This document shows, piece by piece, positions 1-8,693 of a DNA stretch of 64,000 bases. Where the stretch lies: NCBI GenBank assembly GCA_025362325.1, contig JANYGO010000290.1, positions 1 through 64,000 of the forward strand. Direction: 5' to 3'. The notes under the pieces were generated by a model that was given only the letters and a program-made list of their open reading frames with translations, was not told where the DNA came from and made no database searches. The position numbers and the translations under genes are program-made. The DNA comes from Cyanobacteriota bacterium. GTDB lineage: Bacteria > Cyanobacteriota > Cyanobacteriia > Cyanobacteriales > Microcoleaceae. Each line of letters opens with the position of its first letter. The stretch's first letter is position 1.

Positions 1-783
1 CTGTCTTTCCCCTAAAATTTCGGTTTCTACCCCCGTCACTTCTCGCCCGGATTTGCTGGTATGCAGCCTCAAGACTTTGGCATTAGTTATTAGGGTAAAA
101 TTGTCATATTTTTCGCGGGTAGGGCGAATCGCATTCACCTCCGCATCGGCTTTCGCACCTACTAAACAAGGATAGCCGTCAAAAGTATCGCAGCGAATAC
201 AAGGGCTGTTTGTGCGATCGGCTTCATTCAGCTTTAATCCTAAAGGTAAATGAAACGGATTGTAACCGAGCGATCGAATATCATCTGCGAGTACCTGCAT
301 ATCCGGTTCGTGACTGACAGCAGGATAAGCATAAGGTTGGCTGCACGGCGGTTCAGTCGGATCGGTTCCTCGCGCTCCATGAACGTCATAGAGTGCTTCA
401 GCTTGCGTGTAATAAGGCTCAAAATCTGCGTATTTGAGCGGCCATTCTGGAGAAAATCCTTGCTTGTGAATTACGCGATCGAAATCTCGCTCCCGCAGCC
501 GCAACAAAGCAGCACCATAAACTTTTGTATTGCCACCAACCCAATAGCCAGTTTGGGGTCTAAACTCCTTACCTTCGCGATCGTACCAGCACTCATTCGT
601 ATGATAGCGCTCTTTTTGATAAACTTCCAGCGCACTCCAATTCGCTTTTTCCCTCGGCAAAAAGTCGCCTCTTTCTAGCACCAAAATCCTTTTACCAGTC
701 GGTGCGAGACGGTGAGCCAGCGTACCTCCGCCCGCTCCCGTGCCAATAATGATGATATCGTAGTGGTTCGCCGGATTTACCAT
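1..783 (-). CDS. GMC family oxidoreductase, N-terminal part (cut by window edge)
   Basis: The reading frame is open from an ATG at 783 down to base 1, so only the first 261 residues are in view. The N-terminus carries a classic FAD dinucleotide-binding motif (DIIIIGTGAGGGTLAHRL) followed by an acidic residue in VLERG, then a GGNTKVYG stretch typical of GMC flavoproteins. The family oxidises alcohols or sugars with FAD; the substrate cannot be read here. It is the last visible gene of a leftward cluster after the yellow-type protein and the fasciclin protein, 57 bases downstream of the latter. The FAD fold is seen directly, the family is assigned from motif order, and the function in the cluster is inference. 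Confidence 0.85.
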   Translation of the reverse strand, partial: MVNPANHYDIIIIGTGAGGGTLAHRLAPTGKRILVLERGDFLPREKANWSALEVYQKERYHTNECWYDREGKEFRPQTGYWVGGNTKVYGAALLRLRERDFDRVIHKQGFSPEWPLKYADFEPYYTQAEALYDVHGARGTDPTEPPCSQPYAYPAVSHEPDMQVLADDIRSLGYNPFHLPLGLKLNEADRTNSPCIRCDTFDGYPCLVGAKADAEVNAIRPTREKYDNFTLITNAKVLRLHTSKSGREVTGVETEILGERQ

Positions 784-840
784 TGCCAAATTTTTGCCAA
801 ATTGTGGTAGTTTCGGAATGATTTTCCCTTAGCTCACTGG

Positions 841-1260
841 TTAAATTTTACCCAGAGATTTAGGAATCAAAACCATGTCAATGATGTGAATCACACCGTT
901 ATCTGCTGCCACATCGGGCGTGATGACCTTAGCATCGTTTACCTTAACTCCATCAGACGTATCAATCTTCAGCGTTGAACCTTCGGAGGTGGTGACGGAA
1001 TTAGTTTGGCCAATTTCTGCTGCTGTGATTTTCTGCTCTGGAATCACATGATAGGTTAAAACTTTAATCAACTCCGGGATATTTTCTAGCAAACCTTCTA
1101 CTGTCCCCGATGGCAGCTTAGAAAACGCTTCATCAGTTGGTGCAAACACGGTAAATGGGCCTTTCTCTTTTAAACCCTCTGCCAAGCCAGCAACATTCAG
1201 AGCTGTGACTAAAGTATCGAAGCATCCGGCATTGATTGCAGTATCTACAACATCTGGCAT
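841..1260 (-). CDS. Fasciclin (FAS1) domain protein
   Basis: A 139-residue protein that is almost entirely one FAS1 domain: the conserved GPFTVFAPTDEAFSKLP box lies near residues 33-50, the YHVIP box near 70 and the closing NGVIHIIDMVLIP near 120. No signal peptide is visible, so it is probably cytoplasmic or thylakoid-associated. A good ribosome site (AAGGAG, 7 bases before the ATG) supports the start. It lies between the yellow-type protein (62 bases upstream) and the GMC oxidoreductase, all leftward, which suggests co-transcription. CupS of the CO2-uptake NDH-1 complex is also a small FAS1 protein, but this gene is about 37 kb from the NDH-1 operon of this window, so that role is only a possibility. 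Confidence 0.9.
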   Translation of the reverse strand: MPDVVDTAINAGCFDTLVTALNVAGLAEGLKEKGPFTVFAPTDEAFSKLPSGTVEGLLENIPELIKVLTYHVIPEQKITAAEIGQTNSVTTSEGSTLKIDTSDGVKVNDAKVITPDVAADNGVIHIIDMVLIPKSLGKI

Positions 1261-1322
1261 TGTGATTCTCCTTAATATTTACAGGTTTTTTTACACTGAC
1301 AATTGAAATTGCCAACGAGGTT

Positions 1323-2471
1323 TTAGCTGCGATCGAGCAACACTTGCCCTGCATCAATTCGGATGCGAAATAGGCTATAAGGTTTCTCGCGCAAGTCTTC
1401 TCCATTATGATAGCTGGGATTCCGATTCCACTGATCTACCGTAAAGTAGAGATAGTCGTCTTGCGCCACAAACAGGCAATTCGGCCACAGCATTCGCGCA
1501 TCATGGGCGACTGTTTCCCACGTGCCATCGGGGAGGCGGCGCAAAATCGAATTGTTTTCGTAGTTGGTTACATAGAGGCGATTTTTGGCATCGGAAACCA
1601 TGCCGCCGGAAGCGCCTTTTTCACCGTGATCGATGACTGTTGCTGCCACCTCTTCATCAGGCATATTTTGATTAACTAATGCTTCTATGCTGACACTGTA
1701 AAGGTGTCGGCTTGCCAGGGGACAATAAAACAGTCTTTGACCGTCACCGCTGAGGGCAATGCCATCGCTACCGGTGTGGATGTGCTTGGGCGGTTTACCT
1801 GGATGTCGCACCATCATCGGTTGACCTTCGACTACTGGTAAAAAGCCGGGAATTGGTTTAGTTGAAGGATGATCGTTGAGTTTGCGCCAACTGTTTCCCG
1901 TGGCTAAATCTACGACAACAATGCCGTTAGGCCCTGCTTCCGATGAGTCGGTAATAAAGGCAATTCCATCCTCTCCCCAGCGCAAATCTACGCGCACGTC
2001 ATTCAGGGTAGAATTGGCTGAGGCGACGGATTCGGGGAAGAGAATTTTTTTGACAATACGATCGCCCTCCAGGTCAATTCCCATCAGTTTCGGGCCGCCA
2101 GGGGGCACTGAATTTTCCTTAATTTTTGCATGATCTAAGAGCCACAGCCGATCGCGCGCGTCGATGGTCATCCCTTGCACACACAGCAACCTTTCTGAGT
2201 GCGAGGCTGAATCCAGCTTGTGGATTTCTGCATTCGGGTAGGGAACGGGATTACCGTTTTTTTCCTGTGGCTGCTTGAGTTCGGCAACAGTAAATTCTAC
2301 ATCGTCAACCAGTCGGGGATAGCTGATGAAAATTCGCCCTTGCTTGGATACCGCAACACCGATCGGCATCGCATCCTCGAACAGCGCCACGAGTTCTAGA
2401 TTACCAGCGGATTTGTCGGTAGGCAGTGAAGGTACAGCAGCAATAGATTGGGTAGTGGCCAAGTTCACCAT
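1323..2471 (-). CDS. Yellow/major royal jelly-type (L-dopachrome tautomerase-related) protein
   Basis: About 382 residues with the beta-propeller signature of the MRJP/yellow family: GVAVSKQGRIFISYPRL near the N-terminus, a DARDRLWLLD strand, a RIAFITDSS-like strand (here DGIAFITDSSEAGPNGIVVVDL), and DGIALSGDGQRLFYCPL. Such proteins resemble SMP-30-type sugar lactonases; the bacterial activity is unknown. A longer frame begins at a GTG at 2498 and a second ATG is at 2480, but the AGAGG stretch sits 9 bases before the ATG at 2471, so that start is preferred. It heads a leftward cluster with the fasciclin and GMC genes and is divergent from another propeller gene at 2706. Confidence 0.8.
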   Translation of the reverse strand: MVNLATTQSIAAVPSLPTDKSAGNLELVALFEDAMPIGVAVSKQGRIFISYPRLVDDVEFTVAELKQPQEKNGNPVPYPNAEIHKLDSASHSERLLCVQGMTIDARDRLWLLDHAKIKENSVPPGGPKLMGIDLEGDRIVKKILFPESVASANSTLNDVRVDLRWGEDGIAFITDSSEAGPNGIVVVDLATGNSWRKLNDHPSTKPIPGFLPVVEGQPMMVRHPGKPPKHIHTGSDGIALSGDGQRLFYCPLASRHLYSVSIEALVNQNMPDEEVAATVIDHGEKGASGGMVSDAKNRLYVTNYENNSILRRLPDGTWETVAHDARMLWPNCLFVAQDDYLYFTVDQWNRNPSYHNGEDLREKPYSLFRIRIDAGQVLLDRS

Positions 2472-2705
2472 TGCACCCATCCTCTTGAGAATAGCCACGA
2501 TTCAAATAACCAAAAAATCAAAGTTTCATTTCCTCTCCGACAGGTCGAGCCTGTTATTTATCAACAAAACTCAACTGTTTTATGAATAATTCAATGGGTT
2601 AAAAGTAACAATTTACAATTCAAAGATTTATCTATCTAATGGCTTAGTTGTAATTTATATCTCAAGATAGATATGTGGATTACTCATCCTTATCTAACTA
2701 TATAA

Positions 2706-3635
2706 ATGAGTATTAAATGGTATAGAATACTAATGCCTGAAGCCATCAGTATTTATGACGATCGCCTGAAACCGCTGCTGCGCCCTGGTGCTTCACTCCA
2801 GAAAGTTGCCAGCGGCGCAGTCTGGAGCGAAGGCCCGGTTTATTTCCATGAAGATGATAGCGTGGTGTGGAGCGACGCTCACGGCAACCGCTTGCTACGC
2901 TGGAGTCCCACTGAGGGAGTGAGCGTTTTGCGCGACCCCTCCGACTATCAAAGTGGCAATTACCGCGATCGCGAAGGTCGTCTCGTCTCCTGTTCGTCGG
3001 GTTTGCGCGCGATCGTCCGGCGCGAACACGGCGGCGAATGGGAGGTGTTGGTTGATCGCTACGCAGGAAAGCGCCTCAACAGCCCCAATGACTTGGTAGT
3101 GAAGAGTGACGGCACGATCTGGTTCACTGACCCCCCCTACGGCCTCACCCAGCCCAACCAGGGATACGGGGGTGAACAGGAACAGCCTGGATGTTTTGTG
3201 TACCGCTTCGATCCGGCGACGGGTGCGATCGATCCGGTGGTGACGGATATGTTGCGCCCCAACGGCCTCGCCTTCAGTCCTGACGAACGCATCTTATACG
3301 TGTCGGACAGTTCTGCTTTCAATATGCCCGAGGGGTATCACCACATCCGCGCCTATGATGTTGTGGGCGATCGCGATGTGCGCCACGGCCGCGTGTTCGC
3401 AGTCATCGATCCGGGTGTACCCGACGGCTTGCGAACCGACGAACACGGCAATATCTTTACCTGTTCCAAAGATAGCGTGCAGGTGTACGCCCCAGACGGC
3501 ACTCGCTTGGGGAAAATTTGGGTGCCGGAGACCTGCGCTAACCTGACTTTTGGAGGAACTCGGGGCGATCGACTTTTGATTGCTGCTGGCACGTCTTTGT
3601 ACGCGATCGACCTCAACACTCGCGGCGTGCAATAA
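2706..3635 (+). CDS. SMP-30/gluconolactonase (LRE) family protein
   Basis: A 309-residue six-bladed propeller hydrolase. The family hallmarks are present: WSEGPVYFHEDDSVVWSDAHGNRLLRW (metal-site Glu near residue 40), LNSPNDLVVKSDGTIWFTDPPYG (metal-ligand Asn/Asp), and RPNGLAFSPDERILYVSDSS. These match calcium- or zinc-dependent lactonases such as gluconolactonase that open sugar lactones. The ATG at 2733 (MPEAISIYDD) is an equally good start and aligns better with the family; neither has a clear ribosome site. The GC-rich codon use differs from the AT-rich flanks. It is divergent from the yellow-type gene, and with the GMC oxidoreductase nearby a sugar or alcohol oxidation to lactone to acid route is a reasonable guess. 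Confidence 0.85.
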   Translation: MSIKWYRILMPEAISIYDDRLKPLLRPGASLQKVASGAVWSEGPVYFHEDDSVVWSDAHGNRLLRWSPTEGVSVLRDPSDYQSGNYRDREGRLVSCSSGLRAIVRREHGGEWEVLVDRYAGKRLNSPNDLVVKSDGTIWFTDPPYGLTQPNQGYGGEQEQPGCFVYRFDPATGAIDPVVTDMLRPNGLAFSPDERILYVSDSSAFNMPEGYHHIRAYDVVGDRDVRHGRVFAVIDPGVPDGLRTDEHGNIFTCSKDSVQVYAPDGTRLGKIWVPETCANLTFGGTRGDRLLIAAGTSLYAIDLNTRGVQ

Positions 3636-3735
3636 ACCGCAGGAAAAATGCTGCAATTGTCGGCTATTTACGGATTTGCACTTGAGGTTTAATGATGTCC
3701 ATTTGGGAATATTTCAAACGATTGGAAATGACAAA

Positions 3736-4284
3736 ATGATTTACAAATTTGCTCTTGGCGTGGCGATCGCATTTCTATTCGCTAAAGTTTCACCTCACCA
3801 GGCAGAACTAAGTTTAAAAGTGTTCAGTTCACTCAATCCTGTTTTCCCGGCGGGGCTTCCCGGCTGGGCGCTGTTATTTTTGAGAGCGGGAGTCGGCGGG
3901 TTATTCTTGTTGCACGGCTACCCAAAAATAACACATCTTCGAGAGTGGTCTGCTGCTCTAAAAATGCCGCTGTTTCTTTGTTTCCTCTCAGCGGCGTCGA
4001 TGTTGGCTGGCGGAGTTTGCCTGATTGTGGGATTGCTGACGCTATTAGCAAGTCTGCCGATTCTCGGTTCGATGCTATTCGCGATTTATTTAGACTTATC
4101 CCATCGGTTGCCTTTGGTTGCTAGCGATCCTTATTTAATTCCTAAAGGGCAGTATGAAGGCCCTAATGGCAAGGGCGAACCGCCAAGCTGGGAGAAAGCG
4201 TTTATGTACTGTTTGATGCTGGTGGCGATCGCAGTTTTAGGGCCTGGTGCTTATTCGCTGGATGCTTTAATTTTTCGAGGGTGA
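3736..4284 (+). CDS. DoxX family membrane protein
   Basis: 182 residues from the ATG at 3736; the frame extends upstream to 3580 but that part overlaps the SMP-30 gene and looks non-coding. Four hydrophobic segments are visible, and the FLRAGVGGLFLLHGYPKI motif is the DoxX signature. The short loop LIPKGQYEGPNGKGEPPSWEKA precedes the last helix. DoxX proteins are small inner-membrane proteins linked to quinone or thiol redox and oxidative stress, with no single defined reaction. It follows the SMP-30 gene by 100 bases, so co-transcription is possible but not shown. Confidence 0.8.
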   Translation: MIYKFALGVAIAFLFAKVSPHQAELSLKVFSSLNPVFPAGLPGWALLFLRAGVGGLFLLHGYPKITHLREWSAALKMPLFLCFLSAASMLAGGVCLIVGLLTLLASLPILGSMLFAIYLDLSHRLPLVASDPYLIPKGQYEGPNGKGEPPSWEKAFMYCLMLVAIAVLGPGAYSLDALIFRG

Positions 4285-4335
4285 GTTATTTGCAGTCCGC
4301 CAGCTTCGAGTATTACGATTTAGCGAGTGCTATAC

Positions 4336-4464
4336 TCAAGGAAGCACCTTCCTCAAACCCGACCAAGCGGCGGCATCACCTCTTTTACCCGTAGCTCTGA
4401 TGGCGATAAATAGGATTAAAGTAGGAAATCCGAGCGTAATTGTGTTTCTGATGAGCCTGTCCAT
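4336..4464 (-). CDS. Small single-helix membrane peptide (42 aa), possibly truncated
   Basis: An ATG at 4464 is preceded by a good ribosome site (AGAGGA, 7 bases upstream) and opens 42 codons ending in TGA. The peptide begins MDRLIRNTITLGFPTLILF and carries one hydrophobic helix (about residues 9-23), then a charged tail ending in GLRKVLP. The helix-plus-Gly/Ala start resembles small cyanobacterial membrane peptides that are usually longer, so a frameshift near codon 34 may have cut it: a shifted frame stays open for about 19 more codons. No homologue can be checked here. Real translation is supported by the ribosome site only. Confidence 0.4.
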   Translation of the reverse strand: MDRLIRNTITLGFPTLILFIAIRATGKRGDAAAWSGLRKVLP

Positions 4465-4506
4465 TATTTATCCTCTCGGCTGAGCTTTTTCGGATTTTAT
4501 GTGGCT

Positions 4507-4896
4507 CTAGATTTCATAGATTTCTAAGGGTAAATTGTCGGGATCTCTGAAAAAGGTAAACCATTTTTCTGTAATCTCGTCAAAGCGAATTTCTTCTACT
4601 TCTACTTTTTGCGATTTTAAGTAAGCAACGGATGCTTCTATATTTTCAACAGCAAATGCTAAATGTCTCAAACCGCAAGCTTCTGGATTGTTCACTCTTG
4701 CGAGAGGATGGGGAAATGAGAACAGCTCAATCATCGCGCTACTGTTTCCAACTTGCAAATCTAGTTTGTAAGAATTCCTCTCGCTGCGGAAAGTTTCTGT
4801 GATAATCGAAAATCCCAATACTTCTACATAAAACTTTTTTGATGCTTCGTAATCTGAGCAAATAATCGCTACATGATGTATTGCTTTTATTTTCAT
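4507..4896 (-). CDS. VOC family (glyoxalase I-like, YaeR/GloA2 type) protein
   Basis: 129 residues, one complete vicinal-oxygen-chelate module. It starts KAIHHVAIICSDYEASKKFY with the first metal-ligand His, continues with HLAFAVENIEASVAYLKS (second His) and ends FFRDPDNLPLEIYEI with the terminal Glu ligand. This is the arrangement of SMU1112c/YaeR-type glyoxalase-like enzymes, which bind a divalent metal; the substrate is not established. It stands alone, divergent from ilvC. Confidence 0.85.
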   Translation of the reverse strand: MKIKAIHHVAIICSDYEASKKFYVEVLGFSIITETFRSERNSYKLDLQVGNSSAMIELFSFPHPLARVNNPEACGLRHLAFAVENIEASVAYLKSQKVEVEEIRFDEITEKWFTFFRDPDNLPLEIYEI

Positions 4897-5111
4897 TTGA
4901 AAAAAGTTAGTTGTTTTTTTTCAACAGCACAGCAGGTTATTGACAATTATATTTGACTCCGCAACAAAACCTGCTAAATTCAGCGCGATCGCCCTTTATT
5001 TTCCCCAGTCAAATCTTAATCTGTCAAATTCTGCAAAAAAAAGCACCCCACTTTGATAAAATGAGAGTTTTGCAGTCAATCACCCCATTTGCATCTCAGG
5101 AGACAAGCACC

Positions 5112-6110
5112 ATGGCCCGTATGTATTACGACACCGACGCCAACCTAGACCTCTTAGCCAACAAAACGATCGCGATCATTGGCTACGGTTCCCAAGGACA
5201 CGCCCACGCCCTCAACCTCAAAGACAGTGGCATGAAAGTCATTGTCGGTTTGTATCCCGGTAGCAAGTCTGCCGCCAAAGCCACCGACGCGGGTTTAACT
5301 GTTCACCCGGTAGACAAAGCAGCCGCCGCCGCTGACTTCATCATGATTTTATTACCCGATGAAGTTCAAAAAACTATTTACAAAGAACAAATCGAACCTA
5401 ACCTTTCAGCAGGAAATGTTTTAGCATTTGCTCACGGTTTTAACATTCACTTCGGCCAAGTTGTCCCCCCAGCCGACGTAGACGTAGTAATGGTAGCGCC
5501 CAAAGGCCCCGGACATTTGGTGCGCCGGACTTACGAACAAGGCGAAGGTGTTCCGAGTTTGTTTGCAGTATATCAAGATGCTTCCGGTCAAGCGCGCGAT
5601 CGGGCAATGGCCTATGCTAAAGGTATCGGCGGCACCAGAGCCGGCATCCTTGAAACCACTTTCCGCGAAGAAACAGAAACCGACCTTTTTGGCGAACAAG
5701 TAGTTTTGTGTGGCGGTTTAAGCGCCTTAATTAAAGCTGGATTTGAAACCTTAGTTGACGCCGGATACCAACCGGAATTAGCTTATTTTGAATGTTTGCA
5801 CGAAGTTAAACTTATCGTTGACTTAGTAGTAGAAGGAGGCCTCGCCAAAATGCGCGACAGCATCTCTAATACCGCAGAATACGGCGACTTAACTCGCGGC
5901 CCCCGCATCGTCACCGATGACACCCGCGCCGAAATGCGGAAAATTCTCAGCGAAATTCAATCCGGTCAATTTGCTCGCGAATTCGTTCTGGAAAACCAAG
6001 CCGGCAAACCGGGCTTTATCTCCATGCGCCGTCAGGAAGCAGAGCATCCGATTGAAGAAGTTGGTAAAGATTTGCGCGCCATGTTTAGCTGGTTAAAAAA
6101 GCACGGTTAA
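5112..6110 (+). CDS. ilvC: Ketol-acid reductoisomerase (class I)
   Basis: Converts acetolactate or acetohydroxybutyrate to the dihydroxy acids of the valine, leucine and isoleucine pathway, using NADPH and magnesium. From the ATG at 5112 the product is 332 residues, the usual class I length. AGGAG at 5098-5102 fits that start, and the upstream 53 codons of the open frame (from 4953) do not resemble the family. The Rossmann motif [13 protein letters not shown] is near residue 24, [20 protein letters not shown] near 130, and the metal-binding ETDLFGEQ and [13 protein letters not shown] stretches near 190 and 225. It is a single-gene unit. Confidence 0.97.
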   Translation: MARMYYDTDANLDLLANKTIAIIGYGSQGHAHALNLKDSGMKVIVGLYPGSKSAAKATDAGLTVHPVDKAAAAADFIMILLPDEVQKTIYKEQIEPNLSAGNVLAFAHGFNIHFGQVVPPADVDVVMVAPKGPGHLVRRTYEQGEGVPSLFAVYQDASGQARDRAMAYAKGIGGTRAGILETTFREETETDLFGEQVVLCGGLSALIKAGFETLVDAGYQPELAYFECLHEVKLIVDLVVEGGLAKMRDSISNTAEYGDLTRGPRIVTDDTRAEMRKILSEIQSGQFAREFVLENQAGKPGFISMRRQEAEHPIEEVGKDLRAMFSWLKKHG

Positions 6111-6173
6111 TCGATTTTAGATTTTAGATTTTAGATTTTTTGTTCAATCTAAAATCTGAACTGCTAACTAATG

Positions 6174-6235
6174 GTAGGGTGCGTCAGGGAGAAAATTCTT
6201 TAGTGCTCAAAACATTCTGAGCTGACGCACCCTAC
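6174..6235. repeat. 14-bp inverted repeat after ilvC
   Basis: GTAGGGTGCGTCAG at 6174-6187 and its exact complement at 6222-6235 are separated by 34 bases. The pair lies 64 bases after the ilvC stop. There is no T-run directly after it, so it is less a terminator than a copy of a mobile palindromic repeat; sequences of the form TAGGGTGCGTCA are frequent between cyanobacterial genes. Confidence 0.7.
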
Positions 6236-6254
6236 AATAACTTCCATCAGACTT

Positions 6255-6282
6255 CTGTCAACTGTCAACTGTCAACTGTCAA
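6255..6282. repeat. Heptamer tandem array (CTGTCAA x4)
   Basis: Four perfect head-to-tail copies of CTGTCAA, ending 2 bases before the stop codon of the small membrane protein gene (leftward). The same heptamer class recurs at 60039-60126. Confidence 0.85.
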
Positions 6283-6284
6283 AA

Positions 6285-6509
6285 CTATCGACTGGGACTA
6301 GATTTTTTTTGCAAGTTATCAATATCCCGTTCCGTTTGCTTGTTTAAATCTCTCGGCTTCACCCATGAAGGCCACAACCCGACGAAGAACTTTCTACTTG
6401 CTACGCTGGTATCTCTTAGAGGTTTGGGGAGAAAAGTTAAACTGTCACCGTAAAGGGTAAACAGGGCTACAAACAGAATCAACAGCGGGATAATATTTTT
6501 TTTAGGCAT
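6285..6509 (-). CDS. Small conserved-type membrane-anchored protein
   Basis: 74 residues from the ATG at 6509 (MPKKNIIPLLILFVALFTLY); the frame opens further up to 6569 but the Lys-Lys plus hydrophobic start at 6509 is the natural N-terminus. One helix spans about residues 6-22, followed by a basic soluble part with FLPKPLRDTSVASRKFFVGL and a polar tail. The layout suggests a single-pass protein with the tail in the periplasm or lumen. I do not recognise a domain. Heptamer repeats abut its 3' end and a pair of 80-bp direct repeats lies upstream. Confidence 0.6.
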   Translation of the reverse strand: MPKKNIIPLLILFVALFTLYGDSLTFLPKPLRDTSVASRKFFVGLWPSWVKPRDLNKQTERDIDNLQKKSSPSR

Positions 6510-6606
6510 AGCAGTTTGGGAGTTAAGTTTGTAAAAGTGCTTTTCTATATTTTGCCCTGGCGCGAACAAAAAATATCAGCGCTCAAGAAAAAGAAACCAG
6601 GCATAA

Positions 6607-6871
6607 GATGGGGAGGGCGGGTTTTGCCTTGATACATCGGCTGGTATCATAGATTGTTATCTAAACCCGCCCCTACAAAATGCTATTGTTTTTTTAAAAT
6701 CACCTACTTAAATAGAAAAGTCGTATAAATTAAACCGGGTTTCTCGCCTGTGCGTGGGAAATCAAACTGTCAGAAGTACAAATAAATATTAGATGGGGAG
6801 GGCGGGTTTTGCCTTGATAAATCGGCTGGTATCATAGATTGTTAGCCAGCACCCGCCCCTACAAAATGCTA
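6607..6871. repeat. Pair of ~80-bp direct repeats with hairpin arms
   Basis: The 373 bases between the small membrane protein and the hydrolase hold two near-identical units, 6607-6686 and 6792-6871, differing at only a few positions. Each has its own inverted arms, GGGCGGGTTT and AAACCCGCCC (6615-6624/6663-6672 in the first copy; the second copy has a short insertion in the right arm). They look like two copies of one small non-coding repeat, the second ending 12 bases before the hydrolase stop codon. Nothing else is seen in this gap. Confidence 0.85.
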
Positions 6872-6882
6872 ATGACTAATGA

Positions 6883-8541
6883 CTACTTATTCCCTTGAAT
6901 GAAAGTTTGCACGACTGCATTAGTTTCTGGAGAAATTTCTGTTACTAGACGCACTGGAATTGCATTTATTGAAGCAAATTGTGCGTATTCTGGGGTTAGA
7001 AAAATAGCATATTTGTCAGCTTCATTCGTTAGTTGAGCAGCCATTGCTAGACTTATAGCTTTAATATAATTGCGGATGCTAACTGCTTTGTCGCCGACAA
7101 GTTCATCGCCAGTAATTACTGTGCTCGGCTTGCCAACTTGGTCTAAGGTTGTACTCGGATCTTTGACGCTTAAGTGGGTTCCTCCTACAAATCCGACTAG
7201 CCATTTGGGTGAGGGAATTTTGGGGAATCCGGCAATTTGTTCGACTAAGGCGGGTGTTGTTTTGTCGGCAGAACCTGCTACTATTAATGTGGGAATCTTG
7301 ATTTTACTTAGGCCTGTTTCTCCAAATAATAATGATGTTGTGGGATTCATGGCGATCGCCCTTTTAATCCTCACATCCCGCAATTGATACCGTTCTTGGG
7401 GCAATCCAGCCGCCGCGCACTGAATGCCTTCGCCCAAGCTGAACCCAATCAAATCCCCCTGACACCGCTGTTTGAGTCCGGTCAATTGCAGTTCCGCGCC
7501 GGCTAAGGACAAGGCTGTGGCGCCGCCGAAGGAATAACCAATTATCATCGATCGGTCGATCGCGATTTTCCCCCGTAAGTTATCATCCGTTTGGTTCAAT
7601 TTTGCAAGTTCGTCGAGCACAAAACTGATGTCTTTAGGACGGTCTAAAAACTCTTGAGGAGCTAACAACCGAGACTTACCCGCGATCGCAGCATTGGTGT
7701 TCGTTTCGTTGCTTCCGGGATGTTCTAAAGCAGCTATCACATAGCCGTGAGACGCTAAATGCTCGGCTAAATAACGCAAATCCGTGCGCACCGAACCCAA
7801 ACCGTGAGAAAAGACGATCGTTGGTTTGTCAGCCGTCGCAGCTTTTGACCAGTAGACATCAACCGGAATGCGCCGATTGCGGGCGCTGTCGTTCAAATCT
7901 AGCTTGAGTACCCGCACGGAATTCGGGCCTGGTAGGCTCGGGTCAAAAGGCAGGTTCAGGGCGGGTTTAACGGCTGCTAACTGAGGTGCGATCGCCGCCA
8001 TAAACCTCTGAGTTTGCCAAAAACCCGAGTTTAAATTTCCCAAAACTGCGAAAGCTCGATCGAGATCCACGACTACCCGCGAGCTGGGATAAGATTCTAT
8101 GAAACTCAATACCGATAAGCCTTCCGGCGCGTTCGCCCCCAACACCAAAGCCGCTCGCAGCGCTTCCACACCCGCACCGTCGCGCCTGGGTATGACTGTA
8201 GTCAAATCCGTCAGGATCGCAGTCCCGATCCCTGTATTTAGCAAGTTGCTCAAACCAACTACATTCAGCGGAATTTTCGCTCGCAGTGCTCCATAGATTT
8301 GACTGCGCTGTGCGTCAGACAGCAGATTGGCGTAGGCTTGCAGTCTGTCGGGGACTTTTCCGGTTTCAGCGAGCGATCGCAAATCTGCAACGGAGATTGA
8401 CGATTGTAAAATACCTTTGCGGACAACCACCGTTTCCGCAGCTTTTGCAGGGGATGTCAAGCCGCCGAAAGTGCCAATCGCGATCGCGCCACAAACACTC
8501 GCCACTGAGGAAAACCATCTGAAATTTGGTGTAATGCTCAT
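6883..8541 (-). CDS. Secreted alpha/beta hydrolase with N-terminal DUF1400-type region
   Basis: 552 residues. A signal peptide (about 1-34, ending SPAKA-AE) is followed by a helical region of the kind found in front of cyanobacterial hydrolases (about 35-130), then the hydrolase fold: oxyanion strand TIVFSHGLGS, nucleophile elbow IGYSFGGATA (catalytic Ser about residue 333), acid strand TLIVAGSADKTTP and catalytic-base GGTHLS near 455. The layout matches platelet-activating-factor acetylhydrolase or chlorophyllase-like exported esterases; the substrate is not known. Monocistronic, with a repeat-rich 5' region. Confidence 0.85.
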   Translation of the reverse strand: MSITPNFRWFSSVASVCGAIAIGTFGGLTSPAKAAETVVVRKGILQSSISVADLRSLAETGKVPDRLQAYANLLSDAQRSQIYGALRAKIPLNVVGLSNLLNTGIGTAILTDLTTVIPRRDGAGVEALRAALVLGANAPEGLSVLSFIESYPSSRVVVDLDRAFAVLGNLNSGFWQTQRFMAAIAPQLAAVKPALNLPFDPSLPGPNSVRVLKLDLNDSARNRRIPVDVYWSKAATADKPTIVFSHGLGSVRTDLRYLAEHLASHGYVIAALEHPGSNETNTNAAIAGKSRLLAPQEFLDRPKDISFVLDELAKLNQTDDNLRGKIAIDRSMIIGYSFGGATALSLAGAELQLTGLKQRCQGDLIGFSLGEGIQCAAAGLPQERYQLRDVRIKRAIAMNPTTSLLFGETGLSKIKIPTLIVAGSADKTTPALVEQIAGFPKIPSPKWLVGFVGGTHLSVKDPSTTLDQVGKPSTVITGDELVGDKAVSIRNYIKAISLAMAAQLTNEADKYAIFLTPEYAQFASINAIPVRLVTEISPETNAVVQTFIQGNK

Positions 8542-8591
8542 TTTTACATGATTTAACTAGAGGGATATCACCATATTCTCAGAATTTTCCC

Positions 8592-8693
8592 AGATACCGA
8601 GAAATTGTTCTAGATGCCGAGAAATTGTCGAGATTGCGATCGCAATTACTTGGCGGGAGTGCGATCGCAATTACTGTGCAAAAGTGCGATCGC
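8592..8693. repeat. Phased HIP1 cluster and 20-bp repeat in the 8542-8960 gap
   Basis: This gap lies between two divergent genes. AGATACCGAGAAATTG at 8592 is repeated with one change at 8612 (20-base period). Three HIP1 octamers (GCGATCGC) follow at 8636, 8661 and 8686, exactly 25 bases apart. The remainder, 8700-8960, is AT-rich with no clear signal and must contain the promoter of the 8961 gene. Confidence 0.75.

Noticed and set aside
1133-1405. 90-residue minus-strand frame overlapping the fasciclin and yellow-type genes
   Set aside because: Shadow frame covering the gap and parts of two real genes on the same strand.
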